A stretch of DNA of 64,000 bases from Echria macrotheca. Taxonomy: Eukaryota; Ascomycota; Sordariomycetes; Sordariales; Schizotheciaceae. The stretch spans positions 2,000,663 through 2,064,662 of the forward strand of contig MU839830.1 in NCBI GenBank assembly GCA_030411725.1. Reading direction: 5' to 3'. Below, one piece after another: positions 47,201-56,460 of the stretch; within the stretch, counting starts at the first letter, position 1; every line of letters begins with the position of its first letter. The translations under genes were made by a program, and so were the position numbers. The notes beneath the pieces were generated by a model. It ran no database searches, had not been told where the DNA came from, and saw nothing but the letters and a program-made list of their open reading frames with translations.

Positions 47201-48458
47201 GGAACCGCTCGACGAAGACGGTGCCGTTACCAAAAGCGCTCTTGGCCTCCGACGTGGCACGTTCGAAGGATTCCTTGAGGGACTCCTGGTCACGCACGAC
47301 ACGCATGCCACGGCCACCACCGCCGTAGGCGGCTTTAATGATGATGGGGAAACCATATTCGTCTGTGAACTTTTTGACCTCCTCGAATCTCTCCACCGCA
47401 CCCTCTGTACCGGGGACAACGGGCACATTGGCGGCAATGGCGAGTTTTCGGGCAGAGACCTTGTCACCAAGGGCATCGATTACATCGGGCGAAGGGCCAA
47501 TGAACTACAGAGCCAAGTGTTAGGAAAGGCGGCTGAAGGTCAAGGAAACACTTACAATTAGACCGGCCTTCTCCACCTTGCGAGCGAATTCGGCATTCTC
47601 GGACAGGAAACCATAACCTGGGAGACTGTGAGCCAAGGTCCGATTCAACCCAAGGGGCACACATACCAGGGTGGATCATCTGAGCGCCATGCTCAACGGC
47701 GATCTTGACAATTTCATCGCTGGCGAGGTAGGCTCCGACAGGTGTGTATTGCCCACGCTTTCCAATGACATAAGCCTCATCGGCCTCTGTAATCTCGCTG
47801 TCAGCAAGCCCCAAACCCAAGGGTGATCCGGATAAGGCGTACTCTGCCTGTGCATTGAAAGTCGGTCCTCATAGCTACAGAATCAGCATCTCTAACCCCT
47901 CTAGTAGCTCAGGCCACCCACCTGAAGACAGCGATAGTGTGCAGTGACAATTCGTGTGCCTGCAATCCCGTGTTAGAAAATTGGTGACCAAAGACCGGTG
48001 ATCCCTGCCACACTGCTCGGAGAAGAGGGACTTACTGTTCTAAAGATCTGTTGAGCCAGGATGTGAGCATCACTGTATCGACTCAATCTTCAACCAAACC
48101 AGGCTGTACATACACGAATTGCTACAGATACGTCAGTCCACAAGTTTTAAAGCTACTCAGGGACACAGTACTCACGAATTTCTCCTCGGTTTGCGACTGT
48201 TGATCGACGTCCTTGTCAGCACCCTGCATCAAAGCTTGGAGAGGGGTCCAGGGCGCGCGGAAACGCTGGGGGCAACAGTTGCTGCTCCCAACTTCCCTCC
48301 GTCCGCACAGGCGCATGTGAATGTCACTGACCGAGAATCTTGTTCAACTGCATGATTGTCGAGTTGGCGCGGATGCGGTGCACAGTCTGCGCCTGCTTGG
48401 GCGTATCGCCCTCCTCGAAGACCTCCTCATACTTGTCGCTCGTGTTGTCGGTCGACAT
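44291..48458 (-). CDS. pyc: Pyruvate carboxylase, cytosolic (10 exons)
   Basis: Minus-strand exons: 48458-48332, 48196-48176, 48121-48114, 48047-48036, 47959-47922, 47874-47843, 47786-47667, 47617-47556, 47504-44460, 44410-44291; 1194 aa. Exons 2, 3 and 4 have only 21, 8 and 12 nt, but their joining gives exactly KILVANRGEIPIRIFRTAHE. Biotin carboxylase domain with the ATP-grasp loop YGGGGRGMR; carboxyltransferase domain from DTTWRDAHQSLLATR; biotinyl domain with AMKM, Lys about residue 1154. The last intron falls directly after AMKM. Reaction: pyruvate plus bicarbonate plus ATP to oxaloacetate. No mitochondrial presequence is seen, in line with the cytosolic fungal enzyme. The long 3045-nt exon carries most of the protein. 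Confidence 0.97.
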
Positions 48459-51400
48459 TGTGAATCAATTGGTCGTCTCTCGGGCCGGCGCTGGAAGAGA
48501 GAAAGGTTCGAGACGGCGCAGAGGGAGAAGAGAACGTGGGATGGTGCGGTGCCGAGGGGTGGGCTAGGCTATGACGGCGGCGGGGTTGTCTCGATGGTGG
48601 GGTCGTCTTGTCAAGAGCTCTCAGAGCTCCGGGTAAACCCTGCTCGGTCCTTGGCTGGCTTTGACCCCAGCGTCCCGGGGAGTCCCCGACGTCTAGAGTG
48701 CGAGAATGGAGCTACGTGAAGGGTAGGGCAACGCAAAAAGGGGGTGTTTTGTCAATCTCAGATCAGCGTAGGCTCAGCAGGTGGGTTTTCGTCTGTAGGG
48801 CGTAGGAAGAAAGGGTGAGAGAGTCAAGAGGGAACGATGGCGGGGGATGAGGGGATTTTGTCTAGAAACCACAGCTCTGAGTGTCTGGGATGATCGAGCT
48901 CTCATGCCAAGCGGGGTCCTGGAACTGGTTAAAAGTTTGAGCCAACAAGGATGCTCTTGCCGGGTATCTATCGAGCTTGCCTGTTCCTAGGCCGAGCCCT
49001 GCCAATGGGCGCGTGGGTGGTCGAAAGGGACGAGTGACCTGGTGAGTCTTTTCGTGCTTCGGTCCGCGCTTTCCTGCGGCAAACGGGGCATCGCCATACT
49101 CCGGAGCCCTGCAGTCCGGACACCCCTACCACGGCATGTCCTGCTCACAGATCATGCAAATTTGCTTCTCATTCTTTATCCCATTCCGCTGATGCGTGAA
49201 TCTCCCTTCGCCCTCCTGGCGGAGAGGACGGGTGGCAGCGAGGTAACCCGGCGGCGTGAAACCTCCTCGGCCGCGATAAGCAACCCAACAACGGATCATC
49301 GCGAGCCAGATATGCCAGGGCTGCTTGACATCCGTGGCATCCAAGCTCCTCCAGTTGCGCCTGGCAGTGCCGAGGAGATCAGCTCAACAGATTCGAACGG
49401 ATTGACGTGTCTGCTCGACCAATTGGGCCATCCATGTCGAGAAGGGAGGAAAGCTGGGCCAGAATCCCATGGCAGGCATCGCGCATGTGCAAAGAGATCG
49501 AAATCCCACTCTCAGAGCTTTGACCAGCTGCGGGGCAAACCATGCTCGGCAGGCCGGGTGACATGGATGCTTGCTGCATTGCCCACCACAAGCTCTGTCA
49601 GGACAATGTGGACAATGAATTTTTGGGCTGCGTCAAGTTGCAGATTTTTCCCGCCGGCGATCGGAGGCTCCCAGATTATCGTGGCTGTCACCAACCACGG
49701 CACAGTCGGTCTAACCGGAATGACTAAGTCTAAACCATGGTAACCTCACCGCGCTGTACCCCCAACATTTCCAGACTTGACGACGCGGAGGCGTTGGGAT
49801 GATTACAACAGAAAGCAAGAGATAGATCGCCGTCTTACTCAATCCAGTAAGCCCAGTCGCTTGTTAGTCTGCGGCTACTCTAGTGTACTCGCGCTGCCGT
49901 CACCCCAGGTGTCAGATGTCGTCGACGTTTGTGTTTCGACCATGGTCTGAGAATCATGACTCTCTGCTTCATACCTACGGATAGCCGAGGCTAAGAGCAT
50001 CTACCCCGGGGTATTAGAGTAGCCTAGAGACTGCCCGAGAAGGACAGGAAAATAGCCCGAGCGCATCAACCACGCGTCAATTATCCAAGGGATAAGCAAT
50101 AGACATCTCGAGATCCCGCGTCTAGAGTTTACGCGTGCCCTCACACCCGCCCGCAGCCCTGGTATCGACCCCGCCATTGCGTCTCAACGTGCCCCGCCTA
50201 CGCATCCCCTCCACCATCAGGGTCGTAGATTGAGGTTACGTAGGTTTCGACAATGTCTCTCTCAACCCCCGGGTGCCAAGCCCACCTTTGATCACACAGA
50301 GATTCGTTGTCTTGAGCCCAGATGCTGCATCTTGTTCAACTCGACCCCACCCTCCCCGGTTTGTCCTGCAGCGACGTTTTCTCCGTTGCCCCTGTGCGTT
50401 ATTTACACCGGATTGGCTCGACACAACCACGGACCTCATCACGAGACCACCCCTTCCCTTCTCTCTCCAGCCTGCCGAACCGTCTCCGAGATCTCTCCCC
50501 ACGCATGAAGGATGGGTGTGACGGCCTCTTCGGGTTTCGGGTTGGGACCCGAAGGAAGGAAGCAGCATGGGCAAAAAAAATTGCATTTCTCTGCTGTAGG
50601 TATATGCAACCAGCCTCATGTTGTGGTGAGGCATTGCCATGCAGTGATGCGCAATTTTTTTTTCTGGTGGTCCCGTTCTGTTGGCTTTCCGGTCTTCATA
50701 GATGCCACCCCCACATATCCGATATTTCTATTCTTCCCCGTCCATGATCGTCACGCCCTTCACCGGTGTCGGCCTCGGCTAGCCCAGGCCTCGCGGACGC
50801 CGATGCCGAGAAGTGAGGTTGAATTGTCGACATGGGGGAACGAAAGAGTTTGAGTCGCAGCCTCTTCTCTTGGCACCGCCATTGTAAGATGTCGATCTCT
50901 TCTTCCAACGCATTTTCTCAGCCGAAAGGCCAGAGACGCGGCGTCACGCGTACGACGTCCCTGTCTCGGTGAAATTCAGGGCCCAAGACGAGGTACAGAC
51001 AGCCGCCAAGCGCCCGGACTCAGATTCAGAGTCATACACGGACACTTGGCTGTAGCCCCAGGCTGTCCGGAATAGATAATCAGTGCGGCTCAGCCCGTGC
51101 TGTGCTGTCCGCCAGTCCCCAGACCACGGGATAACGGGATAGGTAGCCAAGGCCTTGAGTCCCCATGTGATCATCTACATAAGATTTGTGTCACTTGGGA
51201 TGATGTATTGTTGTTTAGATAGTTGCAGAGGATAAAACACTGACCAAAGAAGATTACTTATTCGTATTTGACCGCGCCTCTAATAACCCTGCTGCCGCCT
51301 CCTTTTGTATAATACTTGATACAAGCTCCGAGACGGGCAATAACACACCTGCCAGGAATCCCTCCACTGTCGAACTGGCAAGGAGAACGCACCCATTCCA

Positions 51401-51577
51401 CCCACAGGTTCCATGTCCGGCGACCAGACCAACAGCGCCATGTCCTTGAACATGACCTGTCTCTCCGCCTCCCACTCCTGCAACCCACTTGTACCTCTCT
51501 TCACCCTGGTTAACAGGATTCAAGGTCGTAACAACCCACACCCGCAACCTCACCCCTAAACGCTCCCCTACCCAGAT
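48459..51577. other. Long pyc upstream region, 3.1 kb
   Basis: No supported gene. A 233-codon frame at 49042-49743 lacks an ATG at its start, has no family similarity and looks like chance. The region should hold the pyc promoter and the mpc1 3' UTR. A GCGATAAG stands near 49275. Confidence 0.45.
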
Positions 51578-52399
51578 CTAGTTCTTCACCTTCTCCACCG
51601 CCTTCTCAACCTTCCCCTCCAGCTCCTTCGCCTTCTCCTTGCCCGCCTCCACCGCACCCGTCAGGCCCGCCTTCTCCTTGCCGCCCCATTTATGCCACTG
51701 GAGATACCGGTACCCCTGCGTCAGCTGGGCGCACTCGTTGACGAAGTGGCACCCGAGCAGGAGGTAGTTCTTGGGCGTGACGGCCATCGAGTACCGCATA
51801 AAGGTCGCCGAGTAGATCGTGAGCGCGAACGTCATCGGGCCGGAGATCCTATATTTGGGTTTGGATCTGTCAGCCACCCCAGCTCAGACTTTAGAAGGGG
51901 AGAGAGTAAGGAAGGGCTTACAGCTCGGGACTCTTTTGCGTGTCGGCCACGGCGGCGATGGGGATGCCGAAGTTGGACGCGGGACCCCAGAAATCTGTTC
52001 CCAAGGCACGTCAGTTCACATCGTAAACAACCAGCCAAAAAAAACAATTGTGAGATCGCGGTCGTGTCGGTGTTCCTCCATCCTGTCCACCCAAAATCGG
52101 GTATGCGACGTCCTCGACGACAAGCTCGCCGAAGGCAATTGATTGCCATAATCCATACGGAACCTCTCTGGAGACCATCCCACCCACAGCGCATGTCATT
52201 CCAGACTCGCAGAGTTATTCACCGTGACGTCGCCGCGAGACCATCTCTCCGGAAGCATCGGGGATTGTCCGATGGCGGAGCAGCAGCCGGCGATGTGGAT
52301 TCCGGGCGGGAAAGGAAAGAACCTACGTGTTGAGCAAAAGTAGTTCAGGGCCGGGTTCGCCCTGATTTTAGCGTTGACTGCTTTCACAAAGGCCGCCAT
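51578..52399 (-). CDS. mpc1: Mitochondrial pyruvate carrier subunit MPC1 (3 exons)
   Basis: Minus-strand exons 52399-52327, 51994-51922 and 51848-51578; introns of 332 and 73 nt; 138 aa. The joined protein reads MAAFVKAVNAKIRANPAL, then YFCSTHFWGPASNFGIPIAA and ISGPMTFALTIYSATFMRYS, the conserved MPC core. CHFVNECAQLTQGYRYLQW and a Lys/Glu-rich coiled tail follow. His and Trp of STHFWGP lie on both sides of the first junction and fix it. Family role: MPC1 pairs with MPC2 in the inner mitochondrial membrane to import pyruvate. The 332-nt intron is by far the longest in the window. Same strand as pyruvate carboxylase, 3.1 kb away. Confidence 0.93.
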
Positions 52400-52928
52400 C
52401 TTGAACGTATCTCCCGCTGGGGTTCGTTGGCGGTTTGGCAGGAAGGTACAGCTTTCTTTCCAAGATCGGCCGAAACTCACTGGCGGAAAGAAATTTGGGG
52501 AATCGGGTGTCGGGTGTCGGAGGCACGGACCTGCAGCGAGCCAGCAAGCCACGCAGGCGGTAAGCTTTCAGCCCGGGAATAGCCAAACGAAGCAAACATC
52601 ACGTGCGCATATCAACGAGAAGCAAACAACTCCGTAGAGCTACGATTTGGGAATACTAGCAATTGCTGTGGCACTGTGCTGCATCCAATTCTGTTCGGTG
52701 CTATGCAACTGTACCAAGCATCTGTTGTGGTAAGAATCTACCGTCCTTCCCACTATCCCACCCATTTTCGCTGACCCCCGAACGCCGTCCCAAAGTTTTT
52801 GGGAAGACGATCCATCGTCGCGGCTTCCTTATGGCTCCTTTGGCCAGAGTAGCTGCCCGAGTCTCCCAATATCGTCCGTCCGTAGTTTCCTTCAGGGTAT
52901 CATTATCGCAGACGAAAGGTCATGTCTC
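52400..52928. other. Intergenic region mpc1 / smb
   Basis: mpc1 promoter and smb 3' UTR. Nothing else recognised. Confidence 0.5.
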
Positions 52929-53811
52929 TCATCCCCGTCTCGGGGGGTTAAACCCGGGAGGCGGTGCACCACCAGGAGGGAACGCAGGAGGAAAGCCGGG
53001 AGCAGCTCCCGGAAAGCCAGCCGGCGGGGCGAATCCTCCAGGGAAGCCGGGGGCAGGGGCTATCGGTGTGGTTAGCACGAAATACAGCAGAGAATGACAA
53101 GGTATGAACTTACGACCACCACGACCAGGAAATCCGGGCGCACCAGGGAATCCGGGGAACGGCGGGGGGGCGCCGCCAACGCCAGCAGCAGGGCCGGCAA
53201 GCGAGATCGGAGCAGCGGCACCCCGGCCGGCAGGGCGCGCAACTCCTGGGCCAGCACCAAGAGTGGAGGAGATACCTCCTGAACCGGTCTTTCCGAGACG
53301 TGCACTGGGATCCGCGGGGGGCGGGGATTCTACTGAGAGTGACACGATCTGTGCGCCTCGGACGATGGTAAGGCCGAGGGTACGCTTCTCCTCCTGCTCG
53401 ATGGTTTGGGCGGTCGATGATGCTCCAGGGGCGGCGGGCTTGTTCTGCTTGCGCTTGATTCGGCGAAACTCTTCTGTATCGGCGAGAACTAGATTCATGT
53501 GCTATCCATCAAGTTAGCCCTGAGCATTTCTCGGCATCGCGGCGCATACCTTGTCGAAAGCGAGCATCTGGCCGGTCATCTGACGCCCATCGTTTAGAGT
53601 GACACGCATCCGGTAGTTGATCTATGCCACGAAGGTTAGTTTCATCCGTCATATCGCCGTCGAGGTCGTCTGTAGGGGCGTAAGTAACATACGTAACCGG
53701 CCTAGGAAGAGTCCAACTTGTTAGTCTTGTGATGTCAACGCCATGCTTCAAGGCAGAAATGGGGTCTGGGACGCGACTTACCATCTTTCCCTGCTTGTTT
53801 GTCGCCGACAT
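52929..53811 (-). CDS. smb1: Small nuclear ribonucleoprotein SmB (5 exons)
   Basis: Minus-strand exons 53811-53782, 53701-53693, 53621-53550, 53501-53114 and 53059-52929; 209 aa. Exon 2 is only 9 nt and supplies AGY in NKQGKMAGYINYRMRV. Sm1 motif around GRQMTGQMLAFDKHMNLVL, Sm2 motif IVRGAQIVSL. The rest is a Gly/Pro/Ala tail with PGFPG and PPPGF repeats, as in SmB. The last intron (53113-53060, 54 nt) has no in-frame stop, so its retention would add 18 residues. Donor GTAAGT, a GCTAAC branch and GATAG acceptor make splicing likely. Family role: Sm ring of U1, U2, U4 and U5 snRNPs. Divergent to rpl11. Confidence 0.93.
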
Positions 53812-54190
53812 GGTTGCGAAAGTTGGCTACAGAGTAGCACCTTCCAGTGTAGAAAAATTGGGTACGGATGACAAAGCTCTAGTAACTTCGTCGGGGCGGT
53901 CTCCGATAGCTCTTGGGGGAGCCTTCAGAATCTCGCTTGGTGTTGATAGAAGACGAATCAAAATCCAATTTCTCTGGACGCGAGGCTGAACATCCATGGC
54001 TGCCAAGCGGCGTGCTCCAGCCACCGGAACGAACCCCACCAAGCGCACTAGCCTCGCCATGAGCCACACGAACCCAGTTGTCCCCAACCCGAATAAAAGT
54101 TGACGACGCAGCCAATCAGGAGCAGCCCCACATCCACGCACAATCCGAAATTCCTCCAACAAAAATCAACCTCGAGCCAAATTCCCAGAA

Positions 54191-54200
54191 CTTATCGCGA
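54191..54200. promoter_or_regulatory. CTTATCGCGA motif in the rpl11 promoter
   Basis: Lies 50 bp before the rpl11 ATG in the 438-bp smb/rpl11 divergent region. Same heptamer as before UTP20, NOP2 and Zim17. Confidence 0.4.
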
Positions 54201-54249
54201 GCTTCAGATTTCCTCACATCCCGGAGTTTCGACTAACCACACAGCCAAA

Positions 54250-54888
54250 ATGGTATGAAACCATCATCCAGACGCAATCCATCGACATTATTGCTAACAA
54301 TGGATCACCACAGTCCGAGAAGGCCCAAAACCCCATGCGGGAGCTCCGCATCCAGAAGCTGGTGCTCAACATCTCCGTCGGCGAGTCTGGTGACAGACTG
54401 ACCCGCGCGGCCAAGGTGCTCGAGCAGCTGAGCGGTCAAACCCCCGTCTACAGTACGCCCACCTTCCTTCTGTATACTCATCTCGCCCTACTAACTTTGA
54501 TCTCCTCACAGGCAAGGCCCGCTACACCGTCCGCACGTTCGGTATCCGCCGTAACGAAAAGATCGCGGTGCATGTCACCGTCCGCGGCCCCAAGGCCGAG
54601 GAGATTCTCGAGCGCGGCCTCAAGGTCAAGGAGTACGAGCTCCGCAAGCGCAACTTCTCGGAGACGGGCAACTTCGGCTTCGGCATCTCGGAGCACATCG
54701 ATCTCGGCATCAAGTACGACCCCGCGATCGGTATCTACGGCATGGACTTCTACTGCTGCATGACGCGCCCCGGTGAGCGTGTCTCCCGTCGCCGCCGCTG
54801 CAAGAGCACCATCGGCGCCGGCCACCGCATCACCCGTGATGACACCGTCAAGTGGTTCAAGAACCGCTTCGAGGCCATTGTCCGCTAA
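54250..54888 (+). CDS. rpl11: 60S ribosomal protein L11 (uL5), 3 exons
   Basis: Exons 54250-54252, 54314-54452 and 54512-54888; introns of 61 and 59 nt; 172 aa. The first coding exon is just the ATG, followed directly by GTATGA. Joining gives MSEKAQNPMRELRIQKLVLN, then TPVYSKARYTVRTFGIRRNEK across the second intron. The C-terminus RITRDDTVKWFKNRFEAIVR is typical. Family role: binds 5S rRNA with L5 in the central protuberance of the large subunit. An intron right behind the start codon is a common design in fungal ribosomal-protein genes. Confidence 0.97.
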
Positions 54889-56156
54889 ATTGGGAACAAG
54901 AAAAAAATAACGGAGCGTGGATGGGGCTGTGGGGCAAAAACTGGGCATCTTCAACAGGAGTGTGGGGAGTTAATCGGTTTGCGGCATCATGGGATCTCTG
55001 GGAAAGAGGGGAATTTGCCATGGCTCAAGAAAGTTCATGGGATCAGTCATGTTCACCGGAATACGGGGGGCATGTATATGCATATACCTTTGACGGAAAC
55101 CGTCAATCCAGCTTGATCTGCTCAGTCGAGCCACGGCCTCAGAGACCGACCGGCGTCATGCCGGCTTACCAGTAGCTCTTGCAAAATGGTGAACTTTTGT
55201 TGAGTGGTGACAGCTGTGGAAACAAAAAGGGGCATGTATTCCTCCACAGAGGTCCTAGGGTCGATGACCTGACCCAGAGATCAGGTTGATAAACTCAAAA
55301 GTCAAAGTTGGCAATGGATCTTCGCTCCTCCCAGTGTTGGACCTCACGATCCAAGGATGTTGACGGATATTTCCGTGTGCTGTTGTGCCTTTCTAAGACA
55401 GGAGCGACCCAGGTGCCCATGGCAAGTCTTGTTTCCTCACAAGAGCATGGTTGCTTGTATGATCTACAGTCCAAAGTCTGTTGGTCTGTAATGGAGAAGG
55501 GGGAGGGGGAAATGAATTGTTGTGTAAACCGTAACCGACCCAGGATCTGTGGCCTGACCCAGGGGCCAAGATTTGATGTAAATGCGAAGATGGTGATACC
55601 TGGCTTCTTCTCTTAGACCTCGTCAGCAGAAGGGATTCCGGAATACCCTTTCGTGTTGGCTGTCTTTTTCGTGCCTATTGGGGAAGGGAACCGGTTGATC
55701 TATCCATTCAGATGCTCCGAGCCATGCACATCTCGTTCGTAACGGTGTTGAAGGAAGAAGATGTTGGATATTGTTGGGTTAGTAGGTAGGAAGGTAGGCT
55801 TGGTAGGTAGGTAGGAAGAAGGCTCTCACCATGAAAAATCGAAGCATACATACCTCACCTCACATACACGAGCGAAAACGAAATTGAACATCATGACATT
55901 AATTTCTCTCCAGCTTATTCCCTGACCCACCCATATATTCATTTCATTTGGCATTTCCTTCGTAAATTACGTTATCCGTCTGCCTGCCTCTTGGCCCTTT
56001 CATAATCTTCATACAAGAATGTGCTGTGCCCCTTGGTTGTTCCATGATTTCCATCATCAATCCCTTCGTGCCGTTTTGTGGTTTGTGGGAAGGGGGGGCA
56101 TTCATATGGTTGGTATCCGCGACTACATCATATATCCATATCCATATCCATACTGG

Positions 56157-56158
<2 letters not shown>

Positions 56159-56196
<38 letters not shown>
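56159..56196. repeat. (GT)19 microsatellite
   Basis: Uninterrupted GT dinucleotides; potentially length-variable between strains. Confidence 0.95.
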
Positions 56197-56199
<3 letters not shown>

Positions 56200-56387
56200 G
56201 TTTGTCGTCATCCGCTGCGAGACCGTCACACATAAAAAATGTTGGCTTGACGCCTGGAAACCTCTTTACCTTAGCCAAGGTAACGCCCCGTCGTGCGGAA
56301 AAACATCATCTAAAAAGGAAAAAAGAGAAAGAAAGAGAGATAAACAGAAAGAGAGACTGGTTTGCTATTTTCGTTTGGTTTGGTTTT

Positions 56388-56405
56388 GGGGGGGGGGGGG
56401 GGGGG
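56388..56405. repeat. Poly-G run of 18
   Basis: Homopolymer directly 3' of the downstream minus-strand gene. Length is sequencing-sensitive. Confidence 0.85.
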
Positions 56406-56460
56406 TTATGCAGTTCATTATGGTGAAAATGTGCAGACACGGAGGGCCAGGCCCAGTTAC

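Larger units (their letters stand above)
54889..56460. other. Convergent intergenic region with microsatellites
   Basis: rpl11 3' flank. Contains GTAG repeats at about 55780-55816, a (GT)19 run and an 18-G run, listed separately. No gene seen. Confidence 0.5.

Noticed and set aside
45573..47561. 662-codon open frame antisense to pyruvate carboxylase
   Set aside because: It mirrors the GC-rich codon usage of the real gene and shows no family features.
49042..49743. 233-codon frame upstream of pyruvate carboxylase
   Set aside because: Starts with GTG, no ATG context, no recognisable domain, and codon use unlike the genes around it.
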